Origin: JAEUHM01 sp964538625
GTDB taxonomy: Bacteria; Verrucomicrobiota; Verrucomicrobiia; Verrucomicrobiales; Verrucomicrobiaceae
DNA length: 64,000 nucleotides
Assembly: GCA_964538625.1 (NCBI GenBank)
Contig: CAZIGH010000015.1
Span: forward strand, 32,596 to 96,595
Reading direction: 5' to 3'
Below are positions 43,399-51,083 of this stretch, piece after piece. Within the stretch, counting starts at the first letter, position 1, and each line of letters starts with the position of its first letter. A program made the translations under genes and the position numbers. The notes beneath the pieces are model-generated. The model saw only the letters and a program-made list of their open reading frames with translations, was not told the origin of the DNA and did not search any database.

Positions 43399-44136
43399 AT
43401 GAAACACCTTATTATTGTCTTCGGTCTTCTTTCCACTGCTGCCCTTCTCACCCAGTGCACCGCGCCAACGGGTGGCGGTGGGAACCTTCCACCTGCGACG
43501 AAGGACTCGCCGTTTGTGAACTCACTTGGCATGAAATTCGTGCCGGTGCCGGGGACGAAGATTCTGATGTGCACGACTGAGACAACGGTGGCGCAGTATC
43601 AAGCGGCTGGCTTGGGGTATCGGGCACCACAGTTCTCACAAGGCCGCAACCATCCTGCGGTAAATGTGAGTTGGAATGATGCGAAGGCGTGGTGCGCGTG
43701 GCTTAGCAAAAAGGAGGGAAAAAGGTACCGTTTGCCAACAGACGCTGAGTGGAGCGCAGCGGTGGGCACCAGCACGTATCCGTGGGGCCACCAGTGGCCA
43801 CCGCCGAACAACACAGGGAACTACGCGGGCCAAGAACTTCGGAGTCTAGACCAGCCTGTGCGCGAAACATACTTTTGGAAAGGCTTCACCATCATTGGAA
43901 ACTTTGACGATAGGTATGTGTTCACTGCACCAGTTAGTACATATTCGGCAAACGCTAACGGTTTTTTTGACTTGGGTGGGAATGTTTCTGAATGGACCAC
44001 TTCAGGCAAGGGTAGAGGAGGAAGCTGGGTGATTGGAGGTCTTCGAAGAGAAACTTTTGAAACGGCATTCCGCCAAGGTGCCGAGTCAGGTGCGTACACC
44101 CACTTCTGGGGGTTTCGATGTGTCCTAGCACCGTAA
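43399..44136 (+). CDS. FGE-sulfatase-fold lipoprotein, probably non-catalytic (copy 1)
   Basis: 245 residues. Lipobox-type signal peptide ending in LLTQC. From ~40 the SUMF1/formylglycine-generating-enzyme-type C-lectin-like fold: NSLGMKFVPVPGTKILMCTT, VNVSWNDAKAWCAWLSKKEG, YRLPTDAEWSAAV, LGGNVSEW and GFRCVLAP at the end. The paired active-site Cys of true FGE (in the ...GGSW... helix) are absent: it reads GGSWVIGGLRRETFETA. It is therefore probably a binding protein at the outer membrane. Residues ~30-142 differ from copy 2 at only six positions, while the C-terminal third is unrelated in detail. Confidence 0.88.
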   Translation: MKHLIIVFGLLSTAALLTQCTAPTGGGGNLPPATKDSPFVNSLGMKFVPVPGTKILMCTTETTVAQYQAAGLGYRAPQFSQGRNHPAVNVSWNDAKAWCAWLSKKEGKRYRLPTDAEWSAAVGTSTYPWGHQWPPPNNTGNYAGQELRSLDQPVRETYFWKGFTIIGNFDDRYVFTAPVSTYSANANGFFDLGGNVSEWTTSGKGRGGSWVIGGLRRETFETAFRQGAESGAYTHFWGFRCVLAP

Positions 44137-44157
44137 AAACCTAATCTCAGCAAAAGG

Positions 44158-44925
44158 ATGAAACCTCTATTTCGCGCCTATCTCATCCTTGCTTCTACCG
44201 CAATTCTTTTGACTCAATGCGCCGCACCAACGGTTGGCAGTGGTAGCGGGAGTCTTCCACCTGCCACGAAAGATTCACCGTTCGTGAACTCCCTGGGCAT
44301 GAAGTTTGTGCCGGTGCCGGGAACGAAGATTTTGATGTGTACGACAGAGACGACGGTGGCGCAGTATCAGGCAGCTGGCTTGGGGTATCGGGCACCCAGA
44401 TTCTCACAAGGCAGCAACCATCCTGCGGTGAATGTGAGTTGGAATGATGCGAAAGCTTGGTGCGCGTGGCTGAGCAAGAAAGAAGGACGTAGGTATAGGC
44501 TGCCGACGGAAGCAGAATGGAGCGCTGCTGTGGGAACGAGCACATATCCGTGGGGCAATCAGTGGCCACCTCCGAACAATGCAGGGAACTACATGGGGCA
44601 GGAACAAAAGACTTCTGCAGCCGCCTTCGCCATGTGGAGGGGAGCAGGGGCAAGTGCAATAGGTGTGATCAGAGGATTCACTGATCGGCATGTGTTTACG
44701 TCTTCAGTCGGCAGCTACCCTGCCGATGAACTAGGTTTATGTGACTTGGGCGGCAATGTGACTGAATGGTGTGAAGACGGGGACTTACCAACCCACAAAG
44801 TCATTCGTGGAGGCTCGTGGGCTCTGTGCGATTTCAGAACGGCATTGAGGTCATCCCAATCCAACAATCTGCCAAGCTCCCATCGATCTGAAGCAGGTGG
44901 ATTTCGTTGTGTATTTGTTAGATAA
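44158..44925 (+). CDS. FGE-sulfatase-fold lipoprotein, probably non-catalytic (copy 2)
   Basis: 255 residues, 21 bases after copy 1, with an AAAAGG-type ribosome site. Lipobox ILLTQC. Same fold and motifs (NSLGMKFVPVPGTK, YRLPTEAEWSAAV, LGGNVTEWCEDG). The C-terminal region reads VIRGGSWALCDFRTALRSSQ, with one Cys where active FGE has two, so enzymatic activity is unlikely. The C-terminal third, from the GNY tripeptide on, has diverged strongly from copy 1, which suggests selection for different ligands after duplication. Confidence 0.88.
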   Translation: MKPLFRAYLILASTAILLTQCAAPTVGSGSGSLPPATKDSPFVNSLGMKFVPVPGTKILMCTTETTVAQYQAAGLGYRAPRFSQGSNHPAVNVSWNDAKAWCAWLSKKEGRRYRLPTEAEWSAAVGTSTYPWGNQWPPPNNAGNYMGQEQKTSAAAFAMWRGAGASAIGVIRGFTDRHVFTSSVGSYPADELGLCDLGGNVTEWCEDGDLPTHKVIRGGSWALCDFRTALRSSQSNNLPSSHRSEAGGFRCVFVR

Positions 44926-45124
44926 GCTTCCACCATCGGGACTGGCTTCACAGTGCTGGGTATGTGGTTCACGCCTCAGCGTGTTCAGGGAAGCCCGGGC
45001 ACGCGCGGCACAAGCTACTGCTTGAACAACCCACGTGAATGCAATCAACTCGTCGGCGTTGTCGATTGGAAGAAGAGCGGTGCGATCATGCCCGCCTGCA
45101 AAGCTACAAACCAAACGCTTCTCC

Positions 45125-45664
45125 ATGAAAACAAGGTCCTTCTTCCTCGGTCTTCTCTTTCTCAGTTCCTGCGCTCATCACGACGGCAGCCAACTGCACT
45201 CCACTGCTCCTGGCACCCAAATGCGCAGCGGAGACATCCAGTTGGACCTGCGCACGGATAAGCCCCGCTACAAGGTAGGCGAGCCGGTGCGCATCACCCT
45301 GACCGCCAGCAGACGCTGCACGGTGGAAGTGTGGAGTCAGGATGCGAACGGAAAGCGCACAGCCATCTGGCCGCGCCCAGGCACCAAGGGGGCTGTCTTA
45401 TCAGCGGGCCAAACCTCGACACTCCCTCCCAAAGGAGCGGACTGGCAACTCACTGCCTCCAAGCCACTTGGAACAAACATGCTCGTCGCCAAGGCAAAAG
45501 CTGCACCATTCCCGGCCCCCGCTTCACCGAGCATCAACTTCTTTCAGATCCATACCGGAGGTTGGAGGGGGATGCAGGTCACACCTGCGGAACTAGCCAC
45601 AACGGCGGGTAATCAAGACTCAACAGGCGAAGCACGCTGGCTCTACGAAGTCATGGCTCGTTGA
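45125..45664 (+). CDS. Lipoprotein with a DUF4384-like domain
   Basis: 179 residues from the ATG at 45125, which gives a lipoprotein signal (TRSFFLGLLFLSSCAHHDG); the frame opens 90 bases earlier without signal character. A DUF4384-like beta-domain follows: IQLDLRTDKPRYKVGEPVRI, CTVEVWSQDANGKRTAIWPR. The pattern 'TDKPRYKVGEPV...' parallels 'TDKADYTAGERM' in the first caspase. This shared module is the best internal evidence that the caspase and lipoprotein genes belong to one system. The 199 bases upstream hold no gene I can support. Confidence 0.8.
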   Translation: MKTRSFFLGLLFLSSCAHHDGSQLHSTAPGTQMRSGDIQLDLRTDKPRYKVGEPVRITLTASRRCTVEVWSQDANGKRTAIWPRPGTKGAVLSAGQTSTLPPKGADWQLTASKPLGTNMLVAKAKAAPFPAPASPSINFFQIHTGGWRGMQVTPAELATTAGNQDSTGEARWLYEVMAR

Positions 45665-45843
45665 GCCGCGAGCAAGTGCCGGAAATCAGGATGGAGGTGG
45701 TGGATAGAGGCGTTGAACCGCCGACTGCTAAGAAGAGATGTGTCGTGCACCTGCACTCCCAAGCCATAAGGGCTGGTTTGGTGTCCGTGGCAATGACACG
45801 ACGGGGTATCCGCCGGGTCAGACAGGTGGCGGTGGGCCGCTGC

Positions 45844-47073
45844 TCAGAAGCCCGGTGGCAGGTTCTGAAAGGTCTCTCGCAGGATGGTGCGGATGGCTCT
45901 GCGCTCGCTCACCGGGAGGTAGCTGAACTCTGGCAGCCCCTCATCTGACAGGGCACTGCGGAGGCCGGCAAGAACGCGGTCCCGGAACTCGATGGGCAGG
46001 GCCAGGAAACCGGGGGTGTAGATGAGGTAGCTGCAACGGTGCTTGAAGAGGCGTGAGCGCAGATCCAGATCACGCAGAGAGGCTCCGTCACCGGCGGTGA
46101 CTTTGCGAGAGAGAAAATCCTGTTCGAAGGCCTTGTCCGGGCGCACTCCTCCAGGCGGCAGCTTGGCTTCATCTGCGAAGAGGATGTAGCGCACCAGCCG
46201 CCGAGCCACGTCATTAAGCGCGTCCACGTGTTCCTCTTTGATCTTCCCCCCTCCGGCATGGAGGGCTTCCCGGGTGCGGTAGAGACCCAGGGTCACGAGG
46301 TTGTGAAACCCGAGCTGATGCTCGTGGATGAGATGGGTGAGGAGGTCACTCGTCTCCACCGGATAGGCATCCCAGTTGAACTGCGAGCCAGGAGGGTTTT
46401 TGAACTTCTCCAGCTTGCCATTTCTGGAGCGCCCCATGAGGTTGGCCAGTTCGAAGTCTCGCTCATGGGCACCGGTCAGGTGCCAGCCGCCAAAGCGTTC
46501 GCTCAGCGGCACGGTGTGGCCCACCATGTCACGCTTGAAACCATCCAGGCTGCCACCGGTGGCAGAGGGGATGACGGACTCTGTAAAGAAACCCGGCAGG
46601 TGGAACATGGGACTCCCGGCGTGGCAGTTCATGCAGCGGTTGGTGCGCTCGCCTTCGGGCACTGGTCCCGTTCCGCGCCCAAAGATCTGGAACACCGGCC
46701 CCATCTGCCCGTCCACGGCCACAAGTTCCAGCCTGCCTCCGGGGACGTAGCCCACGTACACTTCCTCGTTGAAGTAGATCGCACGCGGGTTGGTGGGCCG
46801 GATGAGTCCGCTTTGCAGGCTGGTTCCCGAGAAGACGAGCATTTGCGAACTCGCCGGTATCTCCAGCTCCTTCAGCACGCTGAGCAGGTAGGCTTTTTCG
46901 CTTGAGGTATCCAGCCTCACCTCCCCGGCACGAATGCGCTTCAGCAGGCGGGTCACCGCATCATCCGGCTGCCTGCTCCAGTAGTTGTGCGGCGGCTCGG
47001 CAAAGGGAATGCGCGGTAGCTCAGCGGCGGCGGCTGCGGAAGTGAGGAGGAGGAACGGGACGAGGAGACGCAT
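45844..47073 (-). CDS. Secreted mono-haem c-type cytochrome-like protein
   Basis: 409 residues. Signal peptide LLVPFLLLTSAAAAA. One haem-binding motif, NRCMNCHAGSPMF (CxxCH, near 148-152). PHNYWSRQPDDAVTRLLKRI and KAYLLSVLKELEIPASSQML at the N-terminus occur in secreted haem proteins of Planctomycetes/Verrucomicrobia-type genomes. A likely second axial ligand cannot be assigned. Function unknown, perhaps periplasmic electron transfer. A stem-loop ends 15 bases upstream of the start, leaving little room for a promoter, so it may depend on read-through from the rhodanese gene. Confidence 0.8.
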   Translation of the reverse strand: MRLLVPFLLLTSAAAAAELPRIPFAEPPHNYWSRQPDDAVTRLLKRIRAGEVRLDTSSEKAYLLSVLKELEIPASSQMLVFSGTSLQSGLIRPTNPRAIYFNEEVYVGYVPGGRLELVAVDGQMGPVFQIFGRGTGPVPEGERTNRCMNCHAGSPMFHLPGFFTESVIPSATGGSLDGFKRDMVGHTVPLSERFGGWHLTGAHERDFELANLMGRSRNGKLEKFKNPPGSQFNWDAYPVETSDLLTHLIHEHQLGFHNLVTLGLYRTREALHAGGGKIKEEHVDALNDVARRLVRYILFADEAKLPPGGVRPDKAFEQDFLSRKVTAGDGASLRDLDLRSRLFKHRCSYLIYTPGFLALPIEFRDRVLAGLRSALSDEGLPEFSYLPVSERRAIRTILRETFQNLPPGF

Positions 47074-47085
47074 GTGCGGGATACG

Positions 47086-47120
47086 AAAAAGCTGCCGGTC
47101 GGGTAAACAACCGGCAGCTT
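47086..47120 (-). terminator. Intrinsic terminator (or attenuator) after the rhodanese gene
   Basis: Perfect 11-bp stem (47110-47120 with 47089-47099), a 10-base loop and five T on the minus strand. It lies 34 bases after the rhodanese stop and 13 bases before the next start codon on the same strand. Confidence 0.8.
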
Positions 47121-47153
47121 CAGATGGTTCAGTTTACGAACGGCGGTACGCTC

Positions 47154-47537
47154 TTACTTCTCGATAGCTTCACCGGCCTGCTTCCAGCCGCTGATACCTT
47201 CGCTGAGATGCTTCACGTTGGTGTAGCCGAGCTCCTTGGCCTTGTTGGCGGCGCGGGTGTAGGCGCTGCAGGAGGGGCCGCCGCAGTAAGCCACGATGAG
47301 GGCGTTCTTGTCAGCTGGCAGCTTGGAGGCGAGATCGTCCTTCACTTCGGCGAAGTTCAGTGCGGTGGGGATACGGCCATTCGCATAGGAGGAGGCACCA
47401 TTGACGTCGATAATGGTCACCTTTTTCTCTTCGATGGCCTTCTTCAGCTCAGCGATGCTGATGTCTGGGTATTCACCAGCGAAGACGGCGACGCCGGAGA
47501 GGGCGAGTGCGCACAGGGTAGCAAGCAGCTTTTTCAT
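47154..47537 (-). CDS. Secreted rhodanese-like protein
   Basis: 127 residues from the ATG at 47537, which starts a signal peptide (KKLLATLCALALSGVAVFAG); the frame is open 123 bases further, without homology. Single rhodanese domain: DISIAELKKAIEEKKVTIID, ALNFAEVKDDLASKLPADKN and the active-site loop VAYCGGPSCSAYTRAANKAK, with Cys in the nucleophile position and a second Cys five residues on. It could transfer sulfane sulfur or act as a phosphatase-like or redox protein in the periplasm. It is divergent from the glutathione peroxidase gene. Its leader is A/C-rich, without a Shine-Dalgarno site. Confidence 0.9.
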   Translation of the reverse strand: MKKLLATLCALALSGVAVFAGEYPDISIAELKKAIEEKKVTIIDVNGASSYANGRIPTALNFAEVKDDLASKLPADKNALIVAYCGGPSCSAYTRAANKAKELGYTNVKHLSEGISGWKQAGEAIEK

Positions 47538-47653
47538 GTTGGGTAGGGTTGTGAGTGTGGTTTGAGTTGAGCTGGCAGCAGGCGAGCACACTTCTGAGGG
47601 AAGCACCCGCACAGCCGCCGAGCAGATGGAGTAACGCACGGCGCATTTTATTC

Positions 47654-47671
47654 CGTGCAAGTTTTTGCACG
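47654..47671. promoter_or_regulatory. Perfect inverted repeat between rhodanese and glutathione peroxidase genes
   Basis: CGTGCAA and TTGCACG with a 4-base spacer, in the 170-base divergent gap and 37 bases before the peroxidase start. The symmetry and position suit a dimeric regulator site shared by both genes. No regulator gene is adjacent. Confidence 0.4.
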
Positions 47672-47707
47672 CCGACGGCGCTTTTCTGCGTAATCCCTGC
47701 CGCCACT

Positions 47708-48247
47708 ATGAAACACCTCTTCACCACCATCTTCGCCCTGGCCGGTCTTACTCTCGCAGCCCAGGCCCGGTCCCTCCAGGACATTCCGCTCACCGACATC
47801 GACGGCAAACCCACATCCCTCAAGGCTTATGAGGGCAAGGTGCTCCTCGTCGTCAACGTAGCCTCCAGGTGCGGGCTGACCAAGCAATACGACGCCCTCC
47901 AGGCCCTTTATGACAAATATAAGGACAAGGGCCTCGTGGTTCTCGGCTTCCCCTGCAATGACTTCGGTGGGCAGGAGCCGGGCACGCTGGAGGAGATCAA
48001 GGAGTTCTGCTCCTCCAAATACAACGTTACTTTTCCCATGTTCAGCAAAATCAGTGTGAAAGGTGCAGATCAGCACCCGCTCTATAAAGAACTGACCGGT
48101 GAGAAAGGTGCCTTCCCCGGAGATGTGAAGTGGAACTTTGGCAAGTTCCTGCTGGACAAAAAGGGTAAGCCCATCGCGCGCTTCGAACCACGCACAGCTC
48201 CAGATGACGAGAGCATTATCAAGGCCATCGAAGAAGCCCTGAAGTAG
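47708..48247 (+). CDS. Secreted glutathione peroxidase-family thiol peroxidase
   Basis: 179 residues from the ATG at 47708, beginning a signal peptide (KHLFTTIFALAGLTLAAQA). Glutathione peroxidase motifs: VLLVVNVASRCGLTKQYDAL with the peroxidatic Cys (not selenocysteine), LGFPCNDFGGQEPGTLEEIK with the Gln and a second Cys, and DVKWNFGKFLLDKKGK with the catalytic Trp/Asn. Bacterial Cys-type members generally use thioredoxin. It would remove peroxides in the periplasm. A terminator follows 31 bases after the stop. Confidence 0.93.
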   Translation: MKHLFTTIFALAGLTLAAQARSLQDIPLTDIDGKPTSLKAYEGKVLLVVNVASRCGLTKQYDALQALYDKYKDKGLVVLGFPCNDFGGQEPGTLEEIKEFCSSKYNVTFPMFSKISVKGADQHPLYKELTGEKGAFPGDVKWNFGKFLLDKKGKPIARFEPRTAPDDESIIKAIEEALK

Positions 48248-48277
48248 GTGGTCTGCATTACGGATTCGTCACCTTGC

Positions 48278-48311
48278 AAAGCCTCTTCGCTCCGGCGGGG
48301 AGGCTTTTTTG
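48278..48311 (+). terminator. Rho-independent terminator after the peroxidase gene
   Basis: An 8-bp stem (48278-48285 with 48300-48307) and six consecutive T from 48305. It separates the peroxidase from the beta-propeller gene, which starts 39 bases further on. Confidence 0.85.
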
Positions 48312-48349
48312 TTGCCCTGCACCAGTGTCCGCTGCGTAACATCCGACAG

Positions 48350-49897
48350 ATGTTCGTCCGCCACCGTCTCTACCTTCCCCTCCTCTTCGTGCTGCTCACG
48401 GCAGGCGGTTACGCCTATGTGCTTACGCGCACGGAACTGGATCACAACTTCGCGGCATGGATCACGGTGGCCCTGCCCGTGCTGCTGGGTCTGCTCCTGC
48501 TCTTGTGGTTTATTTTTCTCTCTCGCTTCCCCTGGAAGACACGCCTGCTCACGCTGGCCGCTCTCGCCGTGGTAGCCGTAGGGCTGAGGCTCTGCCTGCG
48601 CCTGGACGGTTCCATCAGTGGCACCGGTCTGCCGCGTTACCGCTGGGCCTGGACACCGGAACCCACACGCGCCGTCGCACCAGCCATTGAGGCGGAAGCC
48701 TTTGAGCCCACCCACACTGCGGCGCTGGATTCCCCCGCATTCCTGGGCGTGGAGCGCACTGGCGTCATGGCGGCGGAGGCTTTTCCTGCGGACTGGAAAA
48801 GCCAGCCTCCACGCCAGCTTTGGAGGCAAGACATAGGCGAGGGGTGGAGCGCCTTTGCCGTCAGTGGATACAGGGCTGTGACCTTGGAGCAAAGGGGGGC
48901 AGAAGAATGGGTGAGCTGCTACGACCTCGGGAGCGGACGACTCTTCTGGCACCACGCCGAGCCAGTGCGCTTCACCGAGTGGCAGGGAGGAGACGGCCCG
49001 CGTTCCACGCCTACGATCGACAATGACAAGGTGTATGCCATTGGTGCCACCGGCATCCTCCACTGCCTGGATCTCGCCACCGGCGCTTCACTCTGGAAAC
49101 GAAACCCACTGGAAGAGCATCAAAGCGCCAACCACACCTGGGCTGTGGCAGCTTCCCCGCTGCTCGTGGATGACTTGGTCGTCGTCATCGGCGGAAAGGA
49201 TGGCCCCACTCTGGTGGCTTACGAAAAGCGCACCGGCGAGCCGCGTTGGAAGTCCGGTACGGCTAGTCCCAGCTATGCCACTCCTGTTCTAACGACTCTC
49301 TGCGGTCAACGCGTCATCGCCTGCAACAATGCGTCTGGCCTTTCCATCCATGACCCTGCTACTGGCGCACTACTCATGCAGCACCCTTGGGGCACGGACA
49401 AGATGCCCAAGGCCTCGCAGCCCGTCATCCTGCCGGGAGATCGCGTGTTCCTCTCTGCGGGCTATGCCATGGGCTGCATCATGCTGCAAATCAAGGCCCA
49501 GTCCTCTTCCGCGTTCACCGCAGAACCCTTATGGGAGCACCACAAAATGAAAACCCAGTTCAACACGGTCACCCTACTCGGAGACCACCTCTACGGATTG
49601 GACGATGGGCGGCTCGCCTGCCTGGATGTGGCCACCGGAGAGCGCCAGTGGAAGGAGGGACGCTATGGAAACGGGCAGCACATCCTGCTGCGGCGAAACA
49701 ACGCCGCTCCTCTGGCGCTTATCCAAAGCGAGCGCGGACCAGTTCACTTGGTGGAGGCAGGCACGAAGGGCTCTCGGGAACTGGCCATACTTGAAGCGCT
49801 GTCAGCAAAAACCTGGAACTACCCCACCCTCGCCGGACGCCACCTCCTCCTGCGCAACGACCGGGAAGCAGTGTGCTACGAGCTGGGTGGTGAGTGA
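48350..49897 (+). CDS. Membrane-anchored PQQ-like beta-propeller protein
   Basis: 515 residues from the ATG at 48350; the frame opens 102 bases earlier, through the terminator. Three hydrophobic helices lie in the first ~85 residues (LYLPLLFVLLTAGGYAYVL, ITVALPVLLGLLLLLWFIFL, LLTLAALAVVAVGLRLCL). A quinoprotein-type propeller follows: YDLGSGRLFWHH, LDLATGASLWKRNP, YEKRTGEPRWKSG, HDPATGALLMQ, LDVATGERQWKEG. The D/G-x-x-TG-x-x-x-W repeat is clear. No dehydrogenase active site is seen, so a structural or sensing role (like BamB) is more likely than PQQ-dependent catalysis. Confidence 0.85.
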   Translation: MFVRHRLYLPLLFVLLTAGGYAYVLTRTELDHNFAAWITVALPVLLGLLLLLWFIFLSRFPWKTRLLTLAALAVVAVGLRLCLRLDGSISGTGLPRYRWAWTPEPTRAVAPAIEAEAFEPTHTAALDSPAFLGVERTGVMAAEAFPADWKSQPPRQLWRQDIGEGWSAFAVSGYRAVTLEQRGAEEWVSCYDLGSGRLFWHHAEPVRFTEWQGGDGPRSTPTIDNDKVYAIGATGILHCLDLATGASLWKRNPLEEHQSANHTWAVAASPLLVDDLVVVIGGKDGPTLVAYEKRTGEPRWKSGTASPSYATPVLTTLCGQRVIACNNASGLSIHDPATGALLMQHPWGTDKMPKASQPVILPGDRVFLSAGYAMGCIMLQIKAQSSSAFTAEPLWEHHKMKTQFNTVTLLGDHLYGLDDGRLACLDVATGERQWKEGRYGNGQHILLRRNNAAPLALIQSERGPVHLVEAGTKGSRELAILEALSAKTWNYPTLAGRHLLLRNDREAVCYELGGE

Positions 49898-49939
49898 TCC
49901 CGGCTCGCCTTTTCTTCGCCTCATGTCAGAGTGGGTCTG

Positions 49940-51010
49940 ATGACCTTTGCCCGGAGAACCTCTTACCTCGCGCTGGCCGGCGCTCTGCTGACGGGCGTCG
50001 TCTCTTGCGGCACCGCCAGCTACTACGGCCAGGCGCTGCGCGGTCAGGCACAAATCTGGTGGCGGGCAAAACCCATCGAGCAAGTACTCTCTGCGGACGA
50101 AACCACACCGCGGCTCCGGGAGCAGCTGCGGCTGGTGCAGGACTTGCGGAGCTTTGCCAAGACGCATCTGCACCTGCCCGCGCACCGCGCCTACCACCAC
50201 TATGCGGACCTGGGCCGCCGGCACGTCGTGTGGGTGGTCTATGCCGCACCGGAGTTCAGCGTAGAGGCCCGCTCCTGGTGGTACCCCGTGGTCGGCAAGC
50301 TGCAATACCGCGGTTACTTCAGCGAAACCGCTGCGCGCAAGGAGGCAGATCAACTCAAGGCTCAGGGGCTGGATGTGCTGGTGGGTGGCGTGGATGGTTA
50401 CTCCACTCTAGGGTGGTTCCATGATCCCGTGCTGAACACCTTCCTTCACCGCACAGACGCAGAACTGGCTGAACTCATCTTTCACGAACTCACCCACGTG
50501 ATGCTCTTCCTCCCCGGCGATACCGAGTTCAACGAAGCGCTCGCCACCGCCGTGGGCCAAGAAGGTGCGAGACGCTGGCTGAAGTCTCGCGGCATGGTGC
50601 AGGAGCTCGCCGAGTATGAGAAAGACATACGCAAAGATGGTGAAATCATCCGCCTCCTGCTGGCGAAACGCACCGAGCTCAAGGCCCTCTATGAGAGGAA
50701 CAGACACCTCCCGATCGAACAACAACGTGCGGCCAAAAAATCAGCCCTCGCTGCGCTGAATGCCGACTATGAAAAACTCCGCGCTCGCTGGAGCGGTGAC
50801 TCCCGCTACGACGCGCTTTTCAAAAGCGCCATCAACAACGCCCGCCTCTGCACCATCTCCGCCTACTACCAGCTCGTTCCCGCCTTCGACCGCCGCATCG
50901 CCGCCCATGGCGGAGATCTCGATCTCTTCTTCGCCGAAATGAAAGCCCTCGGAGATCTCACACCCGCTGAGCGTCGTCAGCGCCTCGCGCTCCCGGAGCT
51001 GGTTCCGTAG
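49940..51010 (+). CDS. Lipoprotein zinc metallopeptidase, predicted aminopeptidase (PF10023-like)
   Basis: 356 residues. The ATG at 49940 gives a lipoprotein signal (SYLALAGALLTGVVSCGT); a GTG 9 bases earlier is possible. The zinc motif HExxH is in ELIFHELTHVMLF, with the downstream Glu in DTEFNEALATAVGQEGARRW. YYGQALRGQAQIWWRAKPIE at the N-terminus and VVGKLQYRGYFSETAARKEA are typical of the family. A helical, charged C-terminal half follows. It probably acts in the periplasm on peptides; its substrate is unknown. Confidence 0.9.
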   Translation: MTFARRTSYLALAGALLTGVVSCGTASYYGQALRGQAQIWWRAKPIEQVLSADETTPRLREQLRLVQDLRSFAKTHLHLPAHRAYHHYADLGRRHVVWVVYAAPEFSVEARSWWYPVVGKLQYRGYFSETAARKEADQLKAQGLDVLVGGVDGYSTLGWFHDPVLNTFLHRTDAELAELIFHELTHVMLFLPGDTEFNEALATAVGQEGARRWLKSRGMVQELAEYEKDIRKDGEIIRLLLAKRTELKALYERNRHLPIEQQRAAKKSALAALNADYEKLRARWSGDSRYDALFKSAINNARLCTISAYYQLVPAFDRRIAAHGGDLDLFFAEMKALGDLTPAERRQRLALPELVP

Positions 51011-51083
51011 CTTAAGCCTTGAGTCAATCCGTCCAGCGCTCAGCGGTTGACTTCCGCCTGTCCTGCTCCACTACCGCTTGTCC

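Noticed and set aside
43399..44925. Diversity-generating retroelement acting on the FGE-fold lipoproteins
   Set aside because: The constant/variable pattern recalls DGR targets, but no reverse transcriptase gene, template repeat or accessory protein is visible in the window, and the divergent ends differ by insertions as well as substitutions.
44926..45124. Small gene between the second FGE lipoprotein and the DUF4384 lipoprotein
   Set aside because: Open frames there lack a ribosome site and family features, and run out of frame into the next gene's signal peptide.
47708..48247. Selenocysteine in the glutathione peroxidase
   Set aside because: The active-site codon is an ordinary Cys codon (ASRCGLT) and the frame is uninterrupted.
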